A stretch of DNA of 64,000 nt, taken from contig CM076148.1 of the NCBI GenBank assembly GCA_038025085.1, positions 2,420,501 through 2,484,500 on the forward strand, in the 5' to 3' direction. The notes under the pieces were generated by a model that worked only from the letters and a program-made list of their open reading frames with translations, did no database searches and was not told the origin of the DNA. Below are positions 43,168-64,000 of the stretch, piece by piece (position 1 is the first letter of the stretch; every line of letters starts with the position of its first letter). A program made the translations under genes and the position numbers. Origin of the DNA: Tetragonia tetragonoides. Lineage: Eukaryota > Streptophyta > Magnoliopsida > Caryophyllales > Aizoaceae.

Positions 43168-44320
43168 GACCTTTAACCACTTCTATAGGGATATCAAGTT
43201 GGGGAACAACTTTGAAACTCGCGTAATCAGTGGTTTGCTAGTACTGATTGCTATATCTTTCGATCTTGCCCTTTGGCCCTATGGTTTGAAAAGTTTGTAA
43301 TGTTATATATGAATATAGTTTGATGGTTAGCATAATTGTCAAATGTACTAATATCTTGAATACCATTCAGTACTAGCTGGCTGTTCTTATACAATAATCA
43401 CTACTCACAATAAGATTGGCGGTTTAAGACCACCAAATCTCCAAATTATGTATGCTAGATTAGGCCTTAAACCAGTTCTTTAGGATTATTATTGACCCAC
43501 AATTGGCCAAAAACACAAGCGCAAAATGAGTGCAGCAGCAAAAAAATATCACAGGGACCAAATACACAACAAGCAAATGGCAAATGCAAAGCAGAAAATA
43601 TGAAGATACCTGTTGGTGTCGAAAAGAATGCATTTTCCACATGATGATTCTGATTCGAACATTTGTGTCCCAGAATTTGTTGACTCGAACATTATTCTGA
43701 GATGATTGGGCGATAGGAATTCCATACATTGTTGAGAAACACCACTCAACAAACTTGCACACCAGATGTTTGATGAAATGCCCAAGAGAGCTCAGCTTAT
43801 ATTTTGGAGCCCTGGTTTCAATGGTCTACAGCAGAAGAGAAGAAAAATGTGAAGTGATGGAAAAATTTCCATGGAAGGAAAATATTATATGGGATAATGG
43901 CAGGGGTAGCCATGCTAGGACCTCGAGGACGCTGCAAAAGCAAAACTAGTCTCAAGTCTCAACGAACTAGTCTTAATTCCATAACACAAGGGGGATTTTG
44001 TAAGGGAGAAAGTGAGGCGGTGGAGTTCGCGGCCGAAGAAATTACTGAACGAAGGTGGTGGAAGTGGGTTGCGGACTTGGGGTGGTGGCAGGAGAGAGAG
44101 AGAGGCGAAGGGGAAAGAGAGAGGAGAGGTGATAATATCAAGGGCAAAAGCGGAAATTACAGAGTATTGTAAAGAGTCTGCTCCCCTTGATTACAACTCG
44201 TGTATTGTAAAGAGCTGACTCGAAAAATAAAAGAACCCGGTTGGAGTGTGCGTAGCAATAGCTGGAGGAAGATGTTGTTCTAATTTTCTTTCAACTCATG
44301 ATGCTAATTTTTTAAAATTG
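43168..44320. other. Intergenic stretch with a possible PPR-like relic
   Basis: 43,745-43,845 on the plus strand reads LAHQMFDEMPKRAQLIFWSP, reminiscent of a pentatricopeptide repeat (FDEMPKR), but only one repeat-length piece is visible. 43,890-44,170 is GA-rich with open frames that look compositional. Nothing else is supported. Confidence 0.35.
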
Positions 44321-44334
44321 AGGTAGTCATTTTA

Positions 44335-44610
44335 CTCTGCATAGCGCATCAGTTGTTTGGTTTAGGATTGTTTTGATTCAACGTAATTTTATTTAAATTC
44401 CATTCAGTTTCATCCAGTTCTATTAAGCTTAGTTCATGTATAACTTATCACTTAAATAATTAGTAGTGATTATTATGTTATTGGAAATATCTCAAATCAT
44501 ACTTGGACAAATTTTAAATAGTTAAGAGTCAAATTTAAAAAATCAATTTAGTTCAATTTAAGTTCAGTTTAAATTTTTCCATGTGATCAATGGGAGCCTT
44601 AATCTTTAGT
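44335..44610. repeat. MITE-like repeat with TTCAGTT-rich ends
   Basis: Runs from 'ttgtttggtttaggattgtt' to 'atgtgatcaatgggagcctt'. It parallels 55,793-56,030 in order of motifs ('gttcatgtataactt', 'attatgttattggaaa', 'aaaaaatcaatttagttc'). The ends are roughly complementary. No coding capacity. Confidence 0.5.
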
Positions 44611-45167
44611 GATTACCAAGGTTGGCAAGGTGTTAAATACTTGGTCACTAGACAAACAACTACACCAGGTCCACCTACAAGCAACATACAAATATATTTG
44701 AATGAATTATAGGCTAAAATGGGAGGTGTGGAAGATGGTGAGTGTAGATTTTGTGAAGAGGAGGGTAATCATTCTTCCCATTTGAGGGGTAAAAGTTACC
44801 CACCCTTCCCCTAGGGTAATGCATTCCCCCCTTTCTCCCTTTATTTTCTCCATTACCCCCTTAATCATTACCCCACAACCACCTCCATATTTCTTTTTTA
44901 TCCTTTAAATTTGCTCTATTACCCCCTTAATCATTACCCTCAATCCAAACATGTCCTTAAAAATAAGTTAGGCACCACTAGACCGGCCACTACCTTTCTT
45001 GAAGCACATTATGAACTTATGGTAGCTAGAAAGCCACGGATAAGGCTCTATCTTGATTAGAAACTTACAAAGCCACGTGGTAATGGCCCCAAACGTACGT
45101 CTAAATAATAATCAAACCGTGACTAATTAAAACTTAGCATGAATTAAATAACGTAGTTAATCAAGAT
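44611..45167. other. Non-coding stretch with repeated 'attacccccttaatcattaccc'-type words
   Basis: 44,750-44,960 contains two near copies of an about 20-base word centred on 'cccccttaatcattacc', and a partly complementary 'gagggtaatcattcttccca'. Probably part of a MITE. No gene. Confidence 0.4.
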
Positions 45168-45360
45168 GGGTTGGTGTAGTGGTTAAGTATTTTATCCCTT
45201 AAATAAGTGGTTAGGGGTTCGAATCCTAACTCTTGCGAATGGAAAAAAATTTCTTCGCCAGCCCCTTACAGCTTAGTGCGCTGACACTTGGAGTTAGAGG
45301 ATTAGTCACTGTAGTCGACAGTGAATACCCTTGACAAAGACCAAAAAGAATAAAAATAAC
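45168..45360 (+). mobile_element. SINE (tRNA-derived) candidate
   Basis: An A-box-like TGGTGTAGTGGTTAAG at 45,173-45,189 and a B box GGGGTTCGAATCC at 45,213-45,226 are spaced as in Pol III promoters. They are followed by an unrelated body and a terminal A-rich 'aaaaagaataaaaa'. It is a typical short plant SINE. The target duplication may be 'ataacgtagtta' (45,148-45,159 and 45,356-45,367). Confidence 0.75.
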
Positions 45361-45786
45361 GTAGTTAACTTGACAATAGAAAGAAAAAAAAAACAAATAA
45401 AGTTAAAATAATCATAATATTCTTACTTATTAATTATCCTCGATGATCTTGATTATAAATAAAAGCAACATTGGGATTCAGATCAATTTAATCCGAATCC
45501 AACGGATAACCAACTCAATTAGAAGGAAAAAAGTTAGATTTGAATCCCACAAAAGAATGTCCAATTCCAAACCTTATTACTACTATAAGTCTGGATCCAA
45601 TTAGTGGTGGTCGTATTCCGGAAAATCCGACAAGAAAATAATTGCAAAGACCTGGGACTTATACTATGTCTAGGGTTGACTGGAAGTCAGCCAACTCAAT
45701 CTACTGTTATGAGCCTCTTATTGTACGCACTGCCTGTTACTAGAAGTTAGAACAATCATCTGTCCTCTTAGATAACGAGCTTCAAG

Positions 45787-48073
<2,287 letters not shown>

Positions 48074-48207
48074 AATTCAATTTGTATAAATATATAGTGA
48101 AACAAAATAAAGATCCTAAAATTTTAATTTTTTTTTTGATCTTATAAATTTTAATTTATTAAGAACTCAAATAATGAATTGTCATATTTGGATTACTTGA
48201 GCCGCCT

Positions 48208-48425
48208 CATACAAATTTTTGTGTTTGAATTATATCATGCAATTTTATATTACCCGGACTGCCTCTAACTTCCATTTTGTTTCTTGTTTTTCCCTAACTT
48301 TTGTTCACTTCTTTTGCTCACTCCTTTTTTTCATTTTTTTTTCTTGATCCCAAGTTTTTCTTTTGTCGGTTTTGGCTTTTTGGGACTATTTTTTCTCTTT
48401 GGCTCCACACGTGTTTAGCTTGTAC

Positions 48426-48432
<7 letters not shown>
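48208..48432 (+). repeat. 3' flank of CRK J, duplicated in inverse at 51,685-51,907
   Basis: The text from 'ctcatacaaatttttgtgtt' to 'acgtgtttagcttgtactta' is found in reverse complement at 51,685-51,907, inside intron 1 of CRK K. A run of about 35 T follows at 48,429-48,463. Confidence 0.8.
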
Positions 48433-48466
<34 letters not shown>

Positions 48467-48493
48467 AATTCTTTGGCTCCACAGGTATCAAGC

Positions 48494-48782
48494 AAGTCTT
48501 GTGTAAGACCAACTTACAATAAAATGGGTTACTATTTAGAAATCAGCAAGTCTTGTGTGAGACCAACTCACCAAAAGACAATACCCCAAAAGTCATGAAA
48601 AGATCAAAATTCTTGTGTGATTCCATGTCTCACCAAAAAACAAGAAAAGACCGTGTTATAGAAGTTTATTGTGTTTAGAAATGTAGGAGTACATCAATAG
48701 TTATGAACGGTGATCCTTGTTAAAAATATTAACTTTCGTCTCATAAAAAATTACGAAAAAACCATCTTATAGAATTTTTGTA
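48494..48782 (+). repeat. Dispersed MITE-like repeat (AAGTCTTGTGTGA family), composite copy 5
   Basis: At least two starts (AAGTCTTGTGTAAGACC at 48,494 and AAGTCTTGTGTGAGACC near 48,548) and two ends occur in about 290 bp. This looks like one copy inserted into another or a local duplication. Confidence 0.55.
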
Positions 48783-49271
48783 GTGGGTGTTTAAAGGTTC
48801 CATTCTGCATTATTATATACACCATAAAGAAATATTTCACATTTTTATTGTAGAAAAATATTTAATGACGTTATAATTATCGTATATATGTGTTTTCCAT
48901 TGTAATTAGTTTCTTAAGAAAACATAATATTGTCCAATATATTGATTTTGAATTCAACTTCTATATAGCTTCTAAATACATTATGGAACAAGTACCCTTT
49001 TGTCATTCAAACATAATATATATAGTCACAACTCAACTTTTTATGAAAAGTTTTACCAATAATGTGGATTATTGACTTGCAATGTAGGAATTACATAGTT
49101 AGGATAATTGAAACTATTTTCCTACAAATAAAGTTATACTCTGTATTTTGATCAAAACTCATGATGACCAAAATCGACACCAAAAGTTGAACTCTAAAAC
49201 TACTTTTGGATGTAGAAGGAATACATAATAAGACTAATTGTCTGCTTATACAAATTTTCTGGTTCCGCCAT
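48783..49271. other. Non-coding AT-rich stretch
   Basis: No gene or recognised repeat. Confidence 0.4.
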
Positions 49272-49617
49272 TCATGTAGTCATGCAGTCACCACACGCAC
49301 GGGGTATGTCTGTGGTGGTGGCTGTGGTCACGCAGTCACCACACGCACGGGTGTCGAGGTTGCCACGGCAGAGGAAGAGGCCGTAGGCGACGTCGGTAGT
49401 GTTGTTTCCGACAACGGTGACGGAAAAGCCGTCTGGGTTGGTGGTGGCATTTGAGGCGAGTGACTGGAAGACGGTGTTGAGATTTTTTTGGTATTGGCTA
49501 TTTGGAGCATAGGTGATGATGTATGGGCAGAAAAGGTTGAGGTAATTTGGGATGGAAATTGATGTTGGAATCACTGAGAGGAGTAGCAAATGTGGGTTTC
49601 TAATAATGAACACCATT
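49272..49617 (-). pseudogene. 5' fragment of a DUF26 ectodomain
   Basis: On the minus strand it encodes MVFIIRNPHLLLLSVIPTSI and the first DUF26 half to CRGNLDTRACGDC and TTATTTDIPR. The last words are then repeated (ACGDCMTT) and homology stops. It is the twin of the start of CRK L (54,811 onwards), including the shortened signal peptide. The upstream 49,618-49,830 also matches 54,598-54,810, so the whole block is an inverted copy. Confidence 0.85.
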
Positions 49618-49830
49618 TTTTGCGAGGGAGACGATAACAACTTGAAGTTGATTGCAAGTTGCAAATGCCAAGAAGTAATAAGTACCTTGTTCTCAACACA
49701 TAGGCGAATATACTTGTGCAACATATTTCTTCTCTTATTTTCTTCTTCTTTTGTATAAACTTTTGCTTGTTCAGGGCTTAACTGGCTTACCCTCAATCTT
49801 CCAACTGAAAACAGAGCAAATATCATCAAT
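49618..49830 (-). other. Unrecognised open frame joined upstream of the DUF26 fragment (copy 1)
   Basis: On the minus strand it reads IFALFSVGRLRVSQLSPEQA, then a Lys/Glu-rich helix-like segment (KEEENKRRNMLHKYIRLCVE). A GT after ENK could be a splice donor, but the frame also runs on into the DUF26 start. I do not recognise the protein. The same block sits at 54,598-54,810. Confidence 0.45.
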
Positions 49831-50076
49831 TATTTGCGTGCTTGACAAAGTTAATTTCTTCCCAAAAGCATAATCTTAAATATATAACTAGGTTGAAAGT
49901 CAAAATACGATCATTAAAACCCAACGTTTTAACACAACAACAAAGCCAAATAAGATCATTTTAATTGAATCGAGTTGGTAATAGATACACAGATATGTTG
50001 TACCTCAACCTCATAATACTAATCAAATTAAAATCGGAGTAAAAAAGAAAAATCTATATGTCTACAAGTAAGTCAA

Positions 50077-50344
50077 TTTTAAAATGTTAGGTATGAACAC
50101 GGAGTTATAAAGTACTACCGAAAGTTTCGGGAAAACCATTTAGTGACAGTATATGGGCACTTGGGCAGGAATGATTACTTGTTCTATCAGTTTAGGAAGG
50201 TGTCATGGCAGTAGACTTGGTCTGGCGGCTGACTTGGAGTCAACTCCAGACGTGGTTGGTGTGTTCCAAGTCTATACAATTTTCTAATTAAACAAGCCGG
50301 GATTGGTCCAAGCCAGTGCTTCTCGTGAAATTTACTTCTGTTGG
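50077..50344 (+). repeat. Mosaic of four pieces from 1.33-3.18 kb
   Basis: Joined in the same order and orientation: about 1331-1364, about 1951-2117, about 3019-3040 and about 3132-3174. Everything between is deleted. Junctions fall at short shared words such as 'ata' and 'gggat'. The last piece is antisense coding DNA from exon K5 of CRK A. The block lies roughly 300-570 bases upstream of the CRK K start codon. Confidence 0.75.
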
Positions 50345-50533
50345 AAAAAGTTGTGTCGATAATCCCACAAAGAAGCCAAATACAGTACTTCAAAGTCTTT
50401 TCCGTCATTTTGTTTTCATCTTTCAATCCCTTGGCTTGTTGAAAATTCTTCACGCAATTAACAGATCAGACCAATCTAGGAGAATATACACAACCACATA
50501 CTATTGTTTCATGACTCGGTATCACTCTTTCCC

Positions 50534-50541
50534 TATATAAT
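50534..50541 (+). promoter_or_regulatory. TATA-like box of CRK K
   Basis: CTATATAATT about 110 bases before the ATG at 50,651, in good context for a plant core promoter. Confidence 0.5.
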
Positions 50542-50650
50542 TATTTTGCCCCTTTATTCAACTTCCAGTATTCTTCCATCTAAGAGAAACAGGAATAAGA
50601 AACACCCCACCCCAGCCCCCAAATTAAAAAGGAAAGGAAACAAGAACTTG

Positions 50651-54540
<3,890 letters not shown>

Positions 54541-54597
54541 TTTTTTCCTCTTTTTATTTTCTTTCCCCGTTTTTACCGTTCCTTCTGTTCTTCACCA

Positions 54598-54810
54598 TTG
54601 ATGATATTTGCTCTGTTTTCAGTTGGAAGATTGAGGGTAAGCCAGTTAAGCCCTGAACAAGCAAAAGTTTATACAAAAGAAGAAGAAAATAAGAGAAGAA
54701 ATATGTTGCACAAGTATATTCGCCTATGTGTTGAGAACAAGGTACTTATTACTTCTTGGCATTTGCAACTTGCAATCAACTTCAAGTTGTTATCGTCTCC
54801 CTCGCAAAAA
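54598..54810 (+). other. Unrecognised open frame joined upstream of CRK L (copy 2)
   Basis: Open and in frame with the DUF26 start at 54,811. The longest frame, from 54,493, would give a 380-residue fusion. The peptide includes FSVGRLRVSQLSPEQAKVY and a charged segment ending YIRLCVENK, followed by GTACTT, a possible donor. It does not look like a signal peptide, and no known domain is recognised. It may be an exon of another gene carried along by rearrangement. The same block is inverted at 49,618-49,830. Confidence 0.45.
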
Positions 54811-59167
<4,357 letters not shown>

Positions 59168-59890
59168 TTGGTTCAAATAGGCTAGCTATATGTAACCCAA
59201 AAAGGAACTTGAGTAATTAGCGTGGATTCAGGTTCTATATTGTGTGCGATCATTTGTCCTACTTTTTTTTTATAAATTTGACACATAAGAATTTAAATTT
59301 ATTTTACTATTAATTGAAATGTATAGAAAATTACAGGTAATCGGAATGTGTTTGGAACAGAGAATCCGAATTGTCGAAAATCATCCTAAGCAAGGTGACG
59401 ATACTCCTCCGTACATATTATACTCTGGTAGTCTGGTACATTGACGATATTGACTTACATCTCCGTAAACGTATATTATCCATTAATTCCTAAGGGACAC
59501 CCGTTAAAATCAACACTTCTTTACTCCCACTCTTTAGTGGGTTACCGCCTAGCTGTAATGTATCTAACTCAAAGTGGGCAGTGCCTATTGGCTGGACCGG
59601 CCCAGTCCACAAGCACACAATACGCCAACACCTTCAGGTTTTTTTTGTTTTTTTTTTTTTTTTGTTTCTCTCTAATCAAGGACCTTCCGTTTATTTCAAA
59701 AATGTTCCTTTTTTCTTGTTACCGTTCTTTTCGAAATTGAGGACCACTACTTCCCTTTTCTTTCTTTTTTTCTTTTTTTTTTTTTTTTTTTTTTTTTTTT
59801 CTGGGTAAGGGTCTCCAACTCACTTTATTCTTTAGTTTATTTTCTTTTTCCTTTTTTCTTTGATGGAAAGTTTATTTCTTTTTACTATTA
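59168..59890. other. 3' flank of CRK L, T-rich intergenic DNA
   Basis: No gene. Contains long T tracts at 59,641-59,665 and 59,770-59,802. At 59,360-59,465 a decayed copy of the CRK L 3' end appears ('gaaaatcatcctaagcaagg', 'gatactcctccgtacatat'). Confidence 0.5.
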
Positions 59891-59899
59891 ATAAACTTC

Positions 59900-62530
59900 A
59901 AGTTTATAGTTTTATACCACATGAACAATTAGATTATTTTAAGGCCGCTGTTATTGTCAGGCCAGAAAATACTAATGCCAGGTCATTAATTATGTAAGTT
60001 GACAATATAGTCCTTCACATTAATAAGGTAAATCACATGTTCTCTCTCCTTTATTTTTAATTGCTTTATTTACAAACAAACTTATATATGAAAATGCATT
60101 ATAATTAGATATCCTTCAACTCCAACAATTAAGCAAATTGACATTCATGATAATCAAATTATTATTTTTCCTTAACGTGCATGTCACCCATGTGCTCAAT
60201 CAGAGAAATTGTTGAATAAAGTATAAAACTATGTTATTAAATTCCTAAATGGTATGATACAGAATTAAACTATTTGCTCATGTTAAATGTGTATTCACCA
60301 ATTTACCTATTGGGAACAAGATTAGCTTTAGAATTATTTTAGATCTCATTGTCGAGAACGAAAAGTTTAAAAGGAGTAACATTATTATTGTACCAGTTCA
60401 GTGGTGCATCAAAGGGAAGCATAATCATTCATAGAAGGATGATATGAATTACTCATAGAAGGTTGCCGATCCAAATGCCCAACTTTGATTTTCAGTTTTT
60501 CTAAATGATTGTTCAATGGTTTTCAACAGTTTTATGCAATGGGGTATCTTGTTTTATCAACTGATCAATGTGTGTGAACACTTGATTTTTTGGATATTTT
60601 GTATGATGAAATGCAATATGTGTTTGGCAAGATTTTAATTTGAATTATCATTTTGATTAAACTCAATATTGTAAATAAGGCAAGTGTATACAAATCCATA
60701 TTATGAAGAGAGAAAATAATTAGTGTTTCCTTTTTTACAAGGAAGGGCTAAATTGTCAACTAACTAAATAAGTGGCTTGGCAATAGTGTTTTTTGGCCTG
60801 GCAATAACAGCGCCCTTATTTTAAATGAAACATTGTATTTATACCTTATGAACAATTAGAATACTTCAAATGAACCTTGCGTTTATACCTTGTGAACAAT
60901 TAGACTATTTTAAATTTTCCATAAAAAAAAGGGACTATTTTAAATAAACATTGCATTTATACCTTATGAACAATTAGACTATTTCAAATGAACATTACGT
61001 TTATACCTTATGAACAATTAGACTATTTTAAATGAACCTTGCGTTTATACCTTATGAACAAATTAGACTATTTTGAATTTCCCATAAGAAAAAAAAGACT
61101 ATTTTAAATGAACATTGCGTTTATGCCTTATGAACACTGCGTTTATACCTTATGAACAATTAGACTATTTTAAATGAACATTGCATTTATACCTTATGAA
61201 CAATTAAACTATTTTAAATGAACATTTCGTTTATACCTTATGAACAATTAAACTATTTTAAATGAACATTGCGTTTATACCTTATTAACAATTAGACTAT
61301 TTTAAATGAACATTACGTTTATACCTTATGAACAATTAGACTATTTTAAATGAACCTTGCGTTTATACCTTATAAACAATTAGACGATTTTAAATGAATC
61401 TTGCATTTATACCTTATGAATAATTAGACTATTTTAAATGAACCTTGCGTTTATACCTTTTGAACAATTAGACTCTTTTAAATTTCCCATAAGAAAAAAA
61501 GACTATTTTAAATGAACACTGTGTTTATACCTTATGAACAATTAAACTATTTTCAATGACATTACGTTTATACCTTATGAACAACTAGATTATTTTAAAT
61601 GAACATTGCGTTTACGCCTTATGAACATTGCGTTTATACCTTATGAACAATTAGACTATTTTAAATGAATCTTGCGTTTATACCTTATGAACAATTGAAC
61701 TATTTTAAATGAACATTGCGTTTATACCTTATGAACAATTAGACTATTTCAAATGGACATTACGTTTATACCTTATGAGCAATTAGACTATTTTAAATGA
61801 ACATTGCGTTTATATCTTATGAACAATTAGACAATTTTAAATGAACATTGCGTTTATACCTTGTGAACAATTAGACTATTTTAAATGAACTTTGCTTTTA
61901 TACCTTATGAACAATTAAACTATTTTAAATGAACATTGCGTTTAAACCTTAAAAAGTAAAATTGATATGATGATTTTCATTCTTCTTTTATTTACTTAGA
62001 TTGCTTTTATTTGTTTTGCTTTTTTTTTTTTTTTGTATGAACCTCAGTGCCATAACTTTGATTTATGAACATTACGTATATAACCTATGAACAATTTAGA
62101 TTATTTTTTATGAACATTACGTATATAACCTATGAACAATTAGGCTATTTTTAATGAACATGACACTATAAACTATGAACAATTAGATTACTTTTTATGA
62201 ACATTGCGTATATAACATATGAATAATTAGACTATTTTAAGTGAACATTACGCTTATACTTTATGAACAATTAAGCTATTTTAAATAAAACACTATGTTT
62301 GTATACTATGAACAATTAGCCTATTTAAATGAACACTACATTTGTATACTATGAACTATTAGGCTATTTTAGATGAACATTACGTTTATACCTTATGAAC
62401 AGTTATTCTATTTTAAATGGACATTACGTTTATACTTTATGAGCAATTAGGCTATTTTAATGATCACTACGTTCGTACACTATGAACTATTAGACTATTT
62501 TAAATGAACACTACATTTATACCTCATGAA
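59900..62530. repeat. Satellite array, 44-bp unit, interrupted by a transposon
   Basis: Head-to-tail copies of a unit containing GCGTTTATACCTTATGAACA and ATTAGACTATTTTAAATGAA. There are about 38 copies from 60,830 to 62,530, plus at least one unit to the left of the transposon (59,900-59,942). Central copies are very similar; copies after about 61,960 diverge more, with a short non-repeat patch near 61,950-62,045. A few copies have a duplicated or missing sub-block (for example 61,120-61,150). No coding capacity. Confidence 0.92.
59943..60815. mobile_element. Long-TIR DNA transposon (MULE-like), sister of the 27.5-kb element
   Basis: An 873-bp insert with ends GGCCGCTGTTATTGTCAGGC and CCTGGCAATAACAGCGCCC. 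It has a perfect 9-bp duplication TTATTTTAA (59,934-59,942 and 60,816-60,824). The arms match the 27,492-28,432 element. It is inserted in a unit of the 44-bp array. No transposase frame. Confidence 0.88.
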
Positions 62531-62837
62531 CAAATTCAAAATAATTTAACAATTGTAATTTTAGATTGAAAATTCTTATATTCTTTTCTTAAATTAATAG
62601 TAAAAATTGGTAAACTTTGAACTTCGAAAAACAAATGATAATTTTTTTTTGAGGTGGATGAACTAACTTGTAATAATCTTTTTGTCAATATATTACGAAA
62701 TTACTCAACCAAAAAGATAGGAAAAAAAATCATCAAAATCAATTAATCTGGTGAACAACTCGTCATCATCATCATCAATTCATCAGTGTCAAAGATACTC
62801 ATATCCTCTTTGTTTATCATTGGCAACAGCATCACCT

Positions 62838-63195
62838 ACTCTTCTCACTTTCTCTCCTGATCTCGGTGATTCCAAAATCAGTTTCCATCCCAAGCTTCAT
62901 AAACCTTTTCTGCCCATACAGCATCACCTATGCTCCAAATAGCCAATACCAAAAAAATCTCAACACCGTCTTCCAGTCACTCGCCTCAAATGCCACCACC
63001 AACCCAGACGGCTTTTCCGTCACCGTTTGTCGGAAACAACACTACCGACGTCACCTACGGCCTCTTCCTCTGCCGTGGTGACCTCGACACCCGTGCGTGT
63101 GGTGACTGCGTGACCACAGCCACCACCACAGACATACCCCGAAAATGTCCCATGGTCAGAAAGGCTGTAATCTGGTACGACGAGTGCATGATAAT
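62838..63195 (+). pseudogene. DUF26 ectodomain fragment
   Basis: Homology to the CRK J start begins abruptly at 'tactcttctcactttctctc' without the first codons. It runs through FCPYSITYAPNSQYQKN to WYDECMI. A one-base insertion near 63,026 (reading TVCRKQ, where the relatives have VVGNN or FVGNN) breaks the frame. It ends at about 63,195-63,212, where inverted kinase sequence begins. Confidence 0.85.
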
Positions 63196-63212
63196 CTGGT
63201 CCCATGGTCACC

Positions 63213-64000
<788 letters not shown>

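Noticed and set aside
43897..44218. Open frames of 62-91 residues in GA-rich DNA
   Set aside because: Compositional; frames on both strands, no start context or motif.
59900..62530. Regular short repeats considered as a CRISPR array
   Set aside because: Units are directly adjacent with no unique spacers, and the setting is a plant nuclear genome; it is a satellite.

Overview
The window is nuclear DNA of a flowering plant. Genes have short GT-AG introns, intergenic DNA is AT-rich, and the repeats are plant types: Stowaway, Tourist-like, hAT, MULE-like, Helitron, SINE and LINE-like elements. A eudicot is clear. Repeat style hints at Caryophyllales, but that is a guess.

Almost every gene belongs to one family, the cysteine-rich receptor-like kinases (CRKs: signal peptide, two DUF26/Gnk2 domains, one transmembrane helix, cytoplasmic Ser/Thr kinase) or their kinase-less secreted relatives. 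The full architecture here is seven coding exons: E1 (signal peptide and both DUF26 domains), a TM exon, and kinase exons K1-K5. The long intron 1 separates the ectodomain from the rest.

Layout: 0.5-1.3 kb (-) ectodomain-only gene; 3.1-5.9 kb (-) intact CRK 'A'; 6-8.4 kb repeats with a Helitron; 8.8-12.8 kb (-) intact CRK 'B'; 13-15.5 kb MITEs and a retroposon; 16.1-19.2 kb (+) frameshifted CRK 'C'; 19.5-23.4 kb (+) CRK 'D' with a broken ectodomain but an open kinase frame; 24.1-33.1 kb (+) heavily inserted CRK pseudogene 'E/F', whose intron 1 holds a fragment of the DNA-repair gene APE2; 34.0-38.1 kb (+) CRK 'G', open except for one nonsense codon; 39.8-43.2 kb (+) a broken and an intact kinase-less DUF26 gene ('H', 'I'); 45.8-48.1 kb (+) CRK 'J', which lost its TM segment; 49.3-50.3 kb rearranged fragments; 50.7-54.2 kb (+) chimeric CRK 'K'; 54.8-59.2 kb (+) CRK 'L', whose ectodomain and TM exons are out of phase; 59.9-62.5 kb a satellite with a 44-bp unit, split by a MULE-like element; 62.8-64.0 kb an ectodomain fragment facing inverted kinase exons.

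The main result is module shuffling. CRK K joins an ectodomain of the C type to a near-identical inverted copy of the TM and kinase exons of CRK B, with the join inside intron 1. Its intron 1 and upstream DNA are built from pieces found elsewhere in the window. Genes J, L and the 63-kb fragment show further joins or losses between ectodomain and kinase modules. Expected role (family knowledge): apoplast or redox sensing and immune signalling at the plasma membrane. All percent-identity impressions are by eye; no alignment or search was run.
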